Positions 1 to 7,291 of a stretch of 24,985 bases of DNA are shown here, piece after piece. Position numbers and translations under genes: made by a program. A model generated the notes under the pieces. The model saw only the letters and a list, made by a program, of their open reading frames with translations. It was not told the origin of the DNA and did not search any database. The stretch is from JAJZOM01 sp046703545 (GTDB taxonomy: Archaea > Thermoplasmatota > Thermoplasmata > Thermoplasmatales > Thermoplasmataceae), in assembly GCA_046703545.1 (NCBI GenBank), contig JBJKSX010000052.1, forward strand, positions 1 through 24,985, in the 5' to 3' direction. Position 1 is the stretch's first letter, and each line of letters starts with the position of its first letter.

Positions 1-210
1 GATGGGTGGTCTTCCGGTAGTTTTCTCCATAGACTTAAGTCTCTCCACCTTCTCGGAGACCTCTGGAAATTTTGCAACAGCAGTTATTCCCACTGACAAA
101 ATATACCTGAGTGCATCACTCTTTGTCCTGAATATACCTGATCTAAGCATGCGATTGACGAACTTAGAGGTCTCTTCATCAATTCTGATCTGAATTGTCT
201 CTTTTGCCAT
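1..210 (-). CDS. Ribbon-helix-helix (CopG/Arc-type) transcriptional regulator, partial
   Basis: The first 70 codons are visible and the 3' end lies outside the window. The protein opens MAKETIQIRIDEETSKFV, which fits the RHH layout: a short basic beta strand (residues 4-10) that would contact the DNA major groove as a dimer, a first helix (about 11-23), a turn at SGIFRTKSD, and a second helix (about 30-42). RHH proteins of this size are usually dimeric repressors, often of their own gene. The ATG at 210 is chosen because it begins the RHH strand directly and lies inside a perfect 24-bp palindrome (208-231), a plausible autoregulatory operator. A TATA-like stretch on the minus strand (about 237-245) would place transcription start near the start codon. 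The target genes are not visible. Family assignment is strong; ligand and partner (for example an antitoxin role) are unknown. Confidence 0.82.
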   Translation of the reverse strand, partial: MAKETIQIRIDEETSKFVNRMLRSGIFRTKSDALRYILSVGITAVAKFPEVSEKVERLKSMEKTTGRPPI

Positions 211-231
211 TACAATTACGTAATTGTAATG
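208..231. promoter_or_regulatory. Perfect 24-bp palindrome, probable operator of the RHH gene
   Basis: The half-site CATTACAATTAC (208-219) is followed at once by its exact reverse complement (220-231), with no spacer and no mismatch. Inside are repeated pentamers: ATTAC at 209 and 215, and GTAAT at 220, 226 and again at 231-235. The site lies between the TATA-like element and the ATG of the divergently read RHH gene and includes that ATG, so a bound repressor would block initiation. RHH dimers bind short repeated half-sites of this kind; autoregulation is inference. Confidence 0.7.
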
Positions 232-336
232 TAATTTATTAAGTATTTCGGTTCCTGGTAATTTACTGCTGGCGAACTCAGATTCTTGCTAAACATAACA
301 AGATCACGCATTCTATGAAGAAAGCAGAGAAAAGGA

Positions 337-409
337 AGCCACTGGAGGGATTTGAACCCCCGACCTGCTGATTACGAATCAGCTGCTCCACCTACTGAGC
401 TACAGTGGC
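337..409 (-). tRNA. tRNA-Thr (anticodon CGT)
   Basis: The minus strand folds into a complete cloverleaf of 73 nt without intron. The acceptor stem is GCCACTG paired with CAGTGGC, followed by T at the discriminator position, usual for archaeal tRNA-Thr. The D arm is GCTC...GAGC. The anticodon stem GCTGA/TCAGC encloses loop TTCGTAA, giving anticodon CGT (threonine, ACG codons). The T arm has loop TTCAAAT. No CCA is encoded. An AT-rich stretch on the minus strand at about 441-451 could be its box A. Identity is read directly from the anticodon. Confidence 0.96.
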
Positions 410-481
410 ATTTGTTCTATGGGAAAAGGTAATTGCTACTCAAATAAAAAACATCTTCAGGGTGCAAACCCATTGAGCTGG

Positions 482-1036
482 CTAACTGTGTGCTGCATTG
501 TCAATTTTCTTGGTGGAAGCTTCCCTGGATTTCTCCTCGTCAAACATTCTCTTGTGGATAGCTATCTGGAAAGCTTCGCCAGTAAACAGGCCTGTTATGT
601 AGGCCAGTATGACGCTCAATACAAGGCCCACTGTAATATCGTAGAATATGAACAGGTAAAGCCTCAGAACAAATGCAACTGTCCAGCCAAGCACAGTATA
701 AACTGACCTGCGATAGTACAGCTGTCCATTTCGTTCAAAGAAGTGAAGCTGGTTCTTTAGGGTCCCGGACAGGGCAAGACCCGTTGCAAAAGATATGGAA
801 CACGCAAGCAGGCCCACCATCTCAAGGCCGTAAAATGTGAAACTTGTGAAGGCCAGATACAATAGCGGAGACATTACGAGGCCCGTCCTGGTGTACCTCC
901 CGCCTCTGTTGGCCCTGTATATCTTCCTGCCCACAAAGACTATCACAAAGGCCAGGAAGAATTCCAGCTTGTATTCGAACAGGAATGTGAGCACCTGAGT
1001 CTCATATGTGCCCACCAGGGCAAAGATGTTCACCAT
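482..1036 (-). CDS. Uncharacterised multi-pass membrane protein (possibly CcdC/DUF1453-like)
   Basis: 184 residues. I count about five hydrophobic segments (roughly 23-39, 51-70, 72-92, 114-130 and 135-155), then a charged C-terminal tail of about 25 residues rich in K, R, E and D. Short conserved-looking motifs between the helices include GRYTRTG and QLYYRRS. The pattern of basic loop motifs between paired helices recalls the CcdC/DUF1453 family of small membrane proteins, but I cannot confirm this by eye. The ATG at 1036 has a TGAGGT ribosome-binding site five bases upstream, which supports the start and suggests a leadered message. It lies 58 bp downstream of the DUF1015 gene on the same strand and may be last in that operon. 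No function is assigned. Confidence 0.7.
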   Translation of the reverse strand: MVNIFALVGTYETQVLTFLFEYKLEFFLAFVIVFVGRKIYRANRGGRYTRTGLVMSPLLYLAFTSFTFYGLEMVGLLACSISFATGLALSGTLKNQLHFFERNGQLYYRRSVYTVLGWTVAFVLRLYLFIFYDITVGLVLSVILAYITGLFTGEAFQIAIHKRMFDEEKSREASTKKIDNAAHS

Positions 1037-1094
1037 TGCAACCTCACAACATCAATTGAGTTGGTGTTAGAAAAATGTTATGTGTGTTGAACAT

Positions 1095-2273
1095 TCAACA
1101 GTAAAGCGCAATGCCTGACGGAATTTTTGGGTAGAAGTATGTTGATTTCTGGGGCATAACCCTCCCTTTTTCAGTCATGGAGAGGAACGTGCTCTTGTCC
1201 CACTGCGGCATGAGGATTGCAAAACCGTAATTCCCCTTGTCCACTTCTTCCACTGCAAAAGGCACGCTGTGAGTGTAACCCACTTTCCTTGCGACCTCAT
1301 CGATCTTCAGCCCCATGATATTCTCGAAAATCAGTGTGTTGACCAGGGAAGGGTCTGTCTTGAGCCTGTACTTGCCGTATTCCCCTATCATGTCGAAGGC
1401 ATTTTCCCGGGGTGCAAGTGAAAAATACTGCCCTTTGTCATAGATGGTGATGAGGGAAAGGCCTTCGTTCTGGCTCACAGAATTGATCTCAAAGTATTCC
1501 TCAATCCTATCCCTGAACATGCTGAATTTGAATTCTCTGGCCATTAGGCGGTGGATTCCAGATATCATGAGCGATTCCTGCTGCAGGGACGTCACGTATG
1601 CAAGGCTGTATTTCCAGAACTCCCCCCTCTCATTCCCATTCTCTGCATAAAGTTCCGTGGTTGCCCTGAGCCTGTGGTGCCCGTCCGCGACAATGGCCTT
1701 GTCTTTCCTCAATGATCTTGCAACAGATTCCACTGTACTTTTCTCAGAGATTATGAAGAATTTGTTGATCACGCCGGAGGGTTCCTCGAATGTCCTGGCC
1801 GGTGCAAGGTTTTTTACTGCAGCCCTCAGTATGCGCTCAAAACTCACACCGTTGATGGCAAGGAATATGGGTTCGAGCTGGCAACCTGATTTCAGCATTA
1901 CATCCTTCCGCTCATTCACCGCCCAGTCAAATGTCTGCTCGTGCGGCAGTATTATGCCCTGGGGCGGAGAGGTTTCCACTGGAACGATTATTCCTATCCT
2001 GCAGAATTCCTTGCCGTTCCCACGGAAATCCTGTGTTATGACAACAATAGATTCCCTGTCCTCCCTCACCAGCACTCCCTCGTCCATCCACTTGTCCAGG
2101 ATCTTTCTGGATATGGCACCATCGCCTGAGTCAGGGAGGGTCAGGTGAGTGATGTTGTATGGATTCTGTTTCAGAACCGTTTCCTGGGGTTTAGTAATGG
2201 TGTCAAAGGGCGGCGAAGTGACATTGTCCAGTTCCTTTCTGAAAAGGACGGGCCTGAATGGCTTTATTATCAA
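1095..2273 (-). CDS. DUF1015 family protein
   Basis: About 392 residues. The N-terminus (IIKPFRPVLF, then TSPPFDTI around residues 18-25) and the central ADGHHR motif (about 195-200) are signatures of the DUF1015 family, widespread in bacteria and archaea and distantly linked to ParB/sulfiredoxin-like folds; its biochemical role is not well established. The frame is open to 2351, but the segment before 2274 overlaps the endonuclease IV gene and has no family similarity. I chose the TTG at 2273, which starts right before the conserved IKPFRP segment, four bases after the endonuclease stop, with GGAG 11 bases upstream. Use of TTG implies weak, coupled translation. Co-transcription with the upstream endonuclease IV and TrmB genes is likely from the spacing. 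Confidence 0.85.
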   Translation of the reverse strand: MIIKPFRPVLFRKELDNVTSPPFDTITKPQETVLKQNPYNITHLTLPDSGDGAISRKILDKWMDEGVLVREDRESIVVITQDFRGNGKEFCRIGIIVPVETSPPQGIILPHEQTFDWAVNERKDVMLKSGCQLEPIFLAINGVSFERILRAAVKNLAPARTFEEPSGVINKFFIISEKSTVESVARSLRKDKAIVADGHHRLRATTELYAENGNERGEFWKYSLAYVTSLQQESLMISGIHRLMAREFKFSMFRDRIEEYFEINSVSQNEGLSLITIYDKGQYFSLAPRENAFDMIGEYGKYRLKTDPSLVNTLIFENIMGLKIDEVARKVGYTHSVPFAVEEVDKGNYGFAILMPQWDKSTFLSMTEKGRVMPQKSTYFYPKIPSGIALYC

Positions 2274-2277
2274 CTGA

Positions 2278-3141
2278 TCATTCGCTCCTGTAAACCTTCT
2301 CCAGATTGGCGAGGTCCCGGTCATACCCGCCCTCTCCGAGGGGAGTCTCAAGTATCATGGTGGTTTTGTGGAAACGCCTGTCATTTATGAAATTTGAAAT
2401 TCCTTCCAGTCCAAGCATCCCCTCGCCGATCATTTCGTGTCGGTCCACCCTGCTGTTGATTCCCTTCTTGGAATCATTCAGGTGAAATCCCTTCAACCTG
2501 TCCATTCCGATGATAGAGCCAAACTGGTCCATTGTCTCCCCGTATCCGTTAATGCTCTTGATGTCGTACCCTGCTGCAAAGGCATGGCAGGTATCCAGGC
2601 ATACGCCCACCTTATCCTTCATTTCAACCTGGTCAATGATCTCCGCAAGATGCTCAAACTTGTAACCCACAGTCCTGCCCTGCCCTGCTGCGTTCTCCAG
2701 CAGTATTGTGCAGTGCTGGTCCTTTTCGATCAGTTCATTGAGATTTGCGGCTATGCTGGAAAGGGCGCTCTTTTCCGTGGTCCCGCTCGCGGAGCCCGGG
2801 TGAAACGTGAGGAAGTCTATTTTAAGGGCGTTTGCCCTCCTGATCTCCTCCTTGAAGCCATCGAGGACCTTTTTCCTGAGGTCCTCTCTCGGAGTGCCCA
2901 TGTTGAGCAGGTAAGATGCGTGGACCATGAGGCCCTCCATATTTCTCTTTGACACCTCCTCCCTGAATTTTCCTATGTCTTCCTCGGAAAGGGGTTTGGC
3001 CTTCCACTGCATCTGGTTCTTCGTGAACACCTGGAAAGTCCTGAAGGAGAATTTTTCTGCCCTCTCGGGAGACAGGTATATGCCCCCTGCGGCCGAGATA
3101 TGCCCTCCAAGGAGAAGTTGGTCAGTAATGGACAACAGCAC
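2278..3141 (-). CDS. nfo: Endonuclease IV (AP endonuclease, deoxyribonuclease IV)
   Basis: 287 residues, the usual length. It cleaves DNA 5' of abasic sites in base-excision repair with a three-zinc active site. All nine expected zinc ligands are visible: H74, H114, E149, D183, H186, H220, D233, H235 and E265, matching E. coli Nfo ligands with a constant offset of four to five residues. Signature segments include LLENAAG, CLDTCHAFAAGYD and DRHEMIGEG. The start is GTG at 3141, nine bases after the TrmB stop; a TTG two codons later is the alternative. Position directly behind a TrmB regulator and before a DUF1015 gene suggests a three- or four-gene operon. Function is firm from the metal site. 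Confidence 0.96.
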   Translation of the reverse strand: MLLSITDQLLLGGHISAAGGIYLSPERAEKFSFRTFQVFTKNQMQWKAKPLSEEDIGKFREEVSKRNMEGLMVHASYLLNMGTPREDLRKKVLDGFKEEIRRANALKIDFLTFHPGSASGTTEKSALSSIAANLNELIEKDQHCTILLENAAGQGRTVGYKFEHLAEIIDQVEMKDKVGVCLDTCHAFAAGYDIKSINGYGETMDQFGSIIGMDRLKGFHLNDSKKGINSRVDRHEMIGEGMLGLEGISNFINDRRFHKTTMILETPLGEGGYDRDLANLEKVYRSE

Positions 3142-3150
3142 CCCCCAGAC

Positions 3151-3864
3151 CTATATCCTCTTGTCGCTCTCGATCATCATGTTGATGAACTGGTATACGT
3201 GCAGGGCAAGTGCCGGGTTGTCAGTGTAACCGCAGGCATCCATCTCTGGCCCGGCAAGAAGTGCCCTGACCTGGTCGCTGACCACATCAGTTGCAATCAG
3301 ACCCTCCTTCCGGAATACCTGGGCATTCTGGGGCACCCTCTTGTTCGGCGGAGTCACAAAAATAACATTGACTCCCCTCTTGACTGCATTGTCAAGATTC
3401 TTCTTGAGTTCGGTCCGGATCTCCCTGACCTTTGGCGTAGCTATGATGAGTTCCTTCTCGGCCAGATTTATCATCTCCTCCAGCTTGCTCATGACCTTCT
3501 GGTTCCCATATATTGTGTAGACCAACTGGGGTTCTCCCTTGGACGGGAGCATGTCCTGGAGGTCCTTCAGGCTCCTGAACAGGAGGTCGAACTTTTCCTG
3601 GTAAGCTGAACGAATTTTGTTAATGTCATCGGGCTTGAACATCCTGGGCCTTCCGTCAGTTTCCTTTGCAAAACCTTTCTGGACCAGTGACTCCATCACC
3701 TTGTAAGCAGATGTCCTTGGTATGTTTGCAGTGTCTGCGACAGTGTCAGCGTTTGCCACCCCATGGTACACAAGCGCAACAAAACCCTGTGCCTCATAAG
3801 ACGAGAGACCAAGCAGTTTCAACATTTCTGCTACCTTGCTGAGTTGCTCAGCATTAGCTTCCAT
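3151..3864 (-). CDS. TrmB-family transcriptional regulator
   Basis: 237 residues. The N-terminal third (about 8-75) is a winged helix-turn-helix of TrmB type: LKLLGLSSYEAQGFVALVYH, then ANIPRTSAYKVMESLVQKGF as the recognition region. A helical linker (about 80-110) precedes a C-terminal domain with ELIIATPKVREIR, the phospholipase D-like fold seen in TrmB effector domains. TrmB proteins are archaeal regulators, often of sugar or central metabolism; the effector here cannot be told. ATG at 3864 fits a leaderless message: a TATA-like CATATAAA lies 24 bp upstream on the minus strand. It heads the minus-strand group with nfo and DUF1015 and is divergent from the thioesterase gene, so it could control either side of the 194-bp spacer. 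Family certain, target inferred. Confidence 0.9.
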   Translation of the reverse strand: MEANAEQLSKVAEMLKLLGLSSYEAQGFVALVYHGVANADTVADTANIPRTSAYKVMESLVQKGFAKETDGRPRMFKPDDINKIRSAYQEKFDLLFRSLKDLQDMLPSKGEPQLVYTIYGNQKVMSKLEEMINLAEKELIIATPKVREIRTELKKNLDNAVKRGVNVIFVTPPNKRVPQNAQVFRKEGLIATDVVSDQVRALLAGPEMDACGYTDNPALALHVYQFINMMIESDKRI

Positions 3865-3884
3865 AGCTACTAATACACTAGTTG

Positions 3885-3892
3885 TTTATATG
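3885..3892 (-). promoter_or_regulatory. Box A (TATA) of the TrmB/nfo operon
   Basis: CATATAAA on the minus strand, centred about 24 bp before the ATG at 3864. This is the archaeal spacing from TATA box to transcription start, so the message is probably leaderless. Confidence 0.6.
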
Positions 3893-4024
3893 ATTTTCTT
3901 TTTTTACCCGGTTACGTGTCTGCTTGTCTTAACAGTATCAACGCAAAATATTATACATTTCGAAAATCGTCAAATTTTGTTGCTATCACAACTATTATTA
4001 AAGCCAATATGAATTAATAAGGGT

Positions 4025-4033
4025 CTATAATAT
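4025..4033 (+). promoter_or_regulatory. Box A (TATA) of the thioesterase-coaBC operon
   Basis: CTATAATAT centred about 30 bp before the ATG at 4059, giving an expected leader of only about five bases. No Shine-Dalgarno sequence fits in so short a leader. Confidence 0.55.
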
Positions 4034-4058
4034 TCTAGTAGAACATATACCTATCTGT

Positions 4059-4460
4059 ATGAAGGAATCTATTCAGGAAATTCTCCGAATGGACAATTAC
4101 CTTGGTGACCTCAACATTAGGGTTGAAAATGCTGAACCGGGGATGCTTGAATTTTCAATGCCCTTTTCAGATAAGGTCATGCGACCCGGTGGAATAATGA
4201 ATGGCGGGGCAATAATGACCGTTCTGGATGCAGCGGGAGGGCTTGTCGCAATGACCTATGGGGATGTTGGAAATGAAGTCACCATAAACATGAACACCAA
4301 TTTTATGCGCGGTGTTTCAGAAGGCCCGGTCAGGGTGAAGGCAACCGTGACAAAAAGGGGAAAAAATATAACATTCAGCAGGATCGAAATGAGAGACCCC
4401 AGAGGAAACCTATGTGCTGAGGCAACGGGTTCTTGGTATGTCAAGAGGATTGATGACTGA
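4059..4460 (+). CDS. Hotdog-fold thioesterase, PaaI family
   Basis: 133 residues, normal for PaaI-type single-hotdog acyl-CoA thioesterases, which hydrolyse acyl-CoA to free acid and CoA as tetramers. The active-site stretch RPGGIMNGGAIMTVLDAAGG (42-61) carries the central helix, and D57 aligns with the PaaI catalytic acid. The usual HGG signature here reads NGG (N48), a substitution at a characteristic position. The TGA stop shares its last base with the ATG of coaBC (TGATG), so translation is coupled. It is first in a probable three-gene operon with coaBC and a nitrilase homologue, which gives a CoA-related context. Substrate unknown; family assignment good. Confidence 0.85.
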   Translation: MKESIQEILRMDNYLGDLNIRVENAEPGMLEFSMPFSDKVMRPGGIMNGGAIMTVLDAAGGLVAMTYGDVGNEVTINMNTNFMRGVSEGPVRVKATVTKRGKNITFSRIEMRDPRGNLCAEATGSWYVKRIDD

Positions 4461-5665
4461 TGCTGGAAGCTGATCCTGACAAATTCACATCATCCCTCAA
4501 GGGAAAAAGAGTGATTGTTGCGGTTACCGCGAGCATTTCCATTTACAGGGTACCCGATATCATAAGGGACCTCAGAAGGGAGGGTGCGGAAGTTATAGCG
4601 GGCATCTCCAGGGAGGCGTCCGCGATGATTAGCCCTGAGATCTTCAGGTGGGCTACCGCCAACCAGCCTGTAACAGAGATAAGCGGAGAGATAGAACATG
4701 TCAGCCTGTTTGAGGGGGATGCTGGAAGCACCATTCTGCTTGTGCTGCCCGCTTCCTACAACTTCATAGGAAAGGCTGCCTCGGGAATCTCTGATGATGT
4801 TCCCTCACTTTTCTTCTCATTCGCGCTGGGAAACGGAAACGGCATAGTTTTGTCTCCTGTCATGCACGAGGGCATGATGATAAACCCAGTAAACAGGCAG
4901 AACCTGGAAAAGCTTCAGAGCCTTGGTGTTTCAATAGTCCCGCCAAGGATGGAATCAGGAAAGGCAAAGATCTCTGAATCAGCAAAAATAATAGATTACG
5001 TCATACGGGCCTTCAACGGAAAAAAGCTGGAGGGGAAGAAAGTGCTCATTATCGGAGGACACGGAGAGGCAAGGATTGACCCGGTCAGGATGATCACCAA
5101 CTCCGGCACAGGATTCACCGCACAATGGCTGCTGAGAAACTCTTTCAGGCTTGGCGCCGGTAAGATCTGTTTTGTAGGTAACTGCAACTATGGAGTTCCA
5201 GATTACGTTGAACACCACAGTGCGTATACTTTTGAGGAGTTCAGGGACGGGACTGTTTCCCTGCTTGAGAAGGAGAAGTTTGACGTCGTGATCAACGTTG
5301 CCTCACTGCCGGATTTCAGGGTGAAGGAGAAAATAGAGGAGAAGATAGACAGCGCAAGGCCTGCAGTGCTTGACCTCATACCCGTTGAGAAGCTCAACAG
5401 GATCATAAGGGGGAAGCACATCGGAAAGCTTGTGACAGTCAAGCTTGAAAGCCGTTTTGACGCTGAGGCCACACTGGAGGGGGTCAAGAGCTATTCTCCA
5501 GATATTGTAGTGTTCAACCCCTACCTGAATGAGGGTGCCCCGTTTGGCTCGGTGAGCAACTCATATACCATTCTGAAGGGCAGCGAGACCATAGAGATCG
5601 GAAAGATGGCAAAACCGGAAATGACGCGTGCCCTCCTTGAGGAAATAATCAAACTTTTTGGGTGA
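4460..5665 (+). CDS. coaBC: CoaBC: phosphopantothenoylcysteine decarboxylase / phosphopantothenate-cysteine ligase
   Basis: 401 residues, a normal bifunctional length. The N-terminal flavoprotein domain (about 15-185) decarboxylates phosphopantothenoylcysteine: KRVIVAVTASISIYR, then H80 in the position of the catalytic histidine, PASYNFIGKAASGISDD (about 97-113) for FMN, and PVMHEGMM (133-140), the form with His in place of Asn in the bacterial PAMNxxM motif. I see no bacterial ACG lid motif; the equivalent region reads PPRMESGKAK. The C-terminal domain (about 192-401) is the ligase that joins cysteine to phosphopantothenate with a nucleotide: GGHGEARIDPVRMITNSGTG, then the ASLPDFRVKEK segment. 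It overlaps the thioesterase by one base and is followed nine bases later by a nitrilase homologue. Assignment is firm. Confidence 0.93.
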   Translation: MLEADPDKFTSSLKGKRVIVAVTASISIYRVPDIIRDLRREGAEVIAGISREASAMISPEIFRWATANQPVTEISGEIEHVSLFEGDAGSTILLVLPASYNFIGKAASGISDDVPSLFFSFALGNGNGIVLSPVMHEGMMINPVNRQNLEKLQSLGVSIVPPRMESGKAKISESAKIIDYVIRAFNGKKLEGKKVLIIGGHGEARIDPVRMITNSGTGFTAQWLLRNSFRLGAGKICFVGNCNYGVPDYVEHHSAYTFEEFRDGTVSLLEKEKFDVVINVASLPDFRVKEKIEEKIDSARPAVLDLIPVEKLNRIIRGKHIGKLVTVKLESRFDAEATLEGVKSYSPDIVVFNPYLNEGAPFGSVSNSYTILKGSETIEIGKMAKPEMTRALLEEIIKLFG

Positions 5666-5674
5666 GGTCCTGGA

Positions 5675-6433
5675 ATGAAAGTTCTCTGCGTGCAATCTCC
5701 CAGAACAGATGTGGAAAATGCTGGATTCTATGTTTCCGAACTCTTTGAAGAAACAGGCGGGCTGGATTTTGACCTTATGGTCCTCCCTGAAAAGTGGGTT
5801 TCAACCACAGTCTCACAGGATGAAGGTGATTGGAAATCACTTCTTGAGTCATTTGCCGCCTATTCTCGAGAACACCGTGCAATTGTTGTGCCGGGCAGTT
5901 TTTCGGTGCTTCGAGATGGAAAATTGTACAATTCTGCCCCTGTATTCATCAATGGAAGGCTGGAAGGATTTCAGGACAAGATAGCACTTTTCAGGATGGA
6001 GAATGACAGCTATGCCCGGGGCAGATCAATAAGTGTATTTGGAGACGAAAGCCTGAAATTTGCCGTTCCTGTGTGCTATGACCTTGACTTCCCGTATTTT
6101 GCAAAGATCGCTGTGGAAAAAGGGGCAGACTTTCTGGTAAACCCAGCCCTGATTGCCTCAGAATTCGCTGAAATGTGGTACATATATGTGAAAGGCAGGT
6201 CACTTGAAAACCGCCTTCCGGTGATATCTGTCAATTCCCTTTCTGATCCTTTCCTAGGAGGAAGCGTTGTCACAAGAATGCGCCCCCAGAAAGGCGCAAT
6301 ATTCCTGGAGACCGAAAATCTGGGCAGGGACCATTTCAGGATTGTGGAAACAAACTCGACTGAACTCAGGGATTTTGCCAGGTCTAGGATAAACGAGGAT
6401 TTCGGGCAATACCGCTTCAGGGAGACTGAATAA
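5675..6433 (+). CDS. Carbon-nitrogen hydrolase (nitrilase superfamily amidase)
   Basis: 252 residues, the length of single-domain nitrilase-superfamily enzymes. The catalytic triad is visible as E39 (VLPEKW), K102 (QDKIALF) and C134 (VPVCYDLDFP). Members cleave amide or carbamoyl bonds; omega-amidase, beta-ureidopropionase and pantetheine hydrolase all belong here. The start at 5675 has a GGTGAGGT ribosome-binding region overlapping the end of coaBC, so it is very likely co-translated with that gene. Given the thioesterase and CoaBC neighbours, a substrate related to pantetheine or beta-alanine is an attractive but unproven idea. It converges on the alpha/beta hydrolase with a seven-base gap. 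Confidence 0.88.
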   Translation: MKVLCVQSPRTDVENAGFYVSELFEETGGLDFDLMVLPEKWVSTTVSQDEGDWKSLLESFAAYSREHRAIVVPGSFSVLRDGKLYNSAPVFINGRLEGFQDKIALFRMENDSYARGRSISVFGDESLKFAVPVCYDLDFPYFAKIAVEKGADFLVNPALIASEFAEMWYIYVKGRSLENRLPVISVNSLSDPFLGGSVVTRMRPQKGAIFLETENLGRDHFRIVETNSTELRDFARSRINEDFGQYRFRETE

Positions 6434-6440
6434 GCTGCAT

Positions 6441-7151
6441 TCAATCCGGCCCGAGGAAATCGAGCATTGCGCCCGCAACCTCCTCTGGATTTGTGGAATG
6501 GGGGGTGTGCCCGCCATCCTCTATGACTTTGAGGACACTTCCCTGGATCAGCCCATGCAACTTATCAGCGTATTCAAGCGGTATGAGCCTGTCTTTACTG
6601 CCCCAGATGATCAGCGAATTTGCAGGAAGGGCTGAGAGCTCCTGAGCGGACATTTTCTCATCGCCCCTTGCATTTCTCAGCACGAATCTTCGGACCGTTT
6701 CCCTGTCGTTCTTTGGGTTCATTCTCATTACCCGTTCAACAAAACGTTCAATGTCCTCCTGGGTGGATTCACCTACGGTTGGATTGATTCCAGCTGAATC
6801 GACAAGTATGAGGCCGTGGGGTTTCTGAACAACTGCGCTGTACTTCATGGCAACCCATCCCCCATAGGAGTTCCCAACCAGCGTGTAATCCTTCAGGCCT
6901 AAGGCATCAATGAATGACTTCAGGAATTCAGTCTCTTCCCTTACACAGTAATCGGTCATTTCCCAGAGGGTTTTTCCATGCCCTGCAAGGTCAGGCATCA
7001 GAAGCCTGAAGCTGTCCGGAAGCAGCTTGGCGAGTTTCAGCCAGTTGTTTCCGGAGCCGCCCAGTCCATGAAGAAACACTATCGGGCGGGTTCCTTTCCG
7101 CTCCAGATAAGATATGTTTCCGTTGGGAGTTTCGAGGTATAAACGCTCCAT
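6441..7151 (-). CDS. Alpha/beta hydrolase
   Basis: 236 residues. The fold and triad are clear: oxyanion motif HGLGGSG (28-34), nucleophile S95 in GNSYGG, acid D187 in WGSKDRLIP and H215 in DGGHTPH. There is only a short cap region (about 120-170), closest in style to small esterases and C-C bond hydrolases (MhpC/BioH-like); the substrate cannot be read from sequence. No signal peptide or membrane segment, so cytoplasmic. The ATG at 7151 lies about 28 bp from an AT-rich box (7175-7184, minus strand), fitting a leaderless or near-leaderless message. It is a single gene convergent with the nitrilase and divergent from ppdK. Confidence 0.88.
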   Translation of the reverse strand: MERLYLETPNGNISYLERKGTRPIVFLHGLGGSGNNWLKLAKLLPDSFRLLMPDLAGHGKTLWEMTDYCVREETEFLKSFIDALGLKDYTLVGNSYGGWVAMKYSAVVQKPHGLILVDSAGINPTVGESTQEDIERFVERVMRMNPKNDRETVRRFVLRNARGDEKMSAQELSALPANSLIIWGSKDRLIPLEYADKLHGLIQGSVLKVIEDGGHTPHSTNPEEVAGAMLDFLGPD

Positions 7152-7268
7152 ATTTAACGTTTATTGCACCATGGGTTAAAATAAAGTCCATGATCAGGCT
7201 GATATGGAAGATAACAGGTTTAAGTTCGAAATTCGTCAACATTTACCTGTGGTTTTGGATAAAACTTT

Positions 7269-7276
7269 TTTATATA
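7269..7276 (+). promoter_or_regulatory. Box A (TATA) of ppdK
   Basis: TTTATATA inside a T-rich tract, centred about 20 bp before the GTG at 7292. The predicted start of transcription falls at or just beside the start codon, so the message is probably leaderless. Confidence 0.6.
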
Positions 7277-7291
7277 CCAAGATAGAAGGAT

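Noticed and set aside
419..706. 95-codon plus-strand open frame starting next to tRNA-Thr
   Set aside because: It overlaps the opposite membrane-protein gene for most of its length and has no recognisable features or ribosome-binding site.
1657..2148. 163-codon plus-strand open frame
   Set aside because: It is a shadow of the DUF1015 gene; the DUF1015 motifs on the minus strand are clear.
2274..2351. 26-codon extension of the DUF1015 frame
   Set aside because: It lies entirely within the end of the endonuclease IV gene, and the conserved DUF1015 N-terminus begins at the TTG at 2273.
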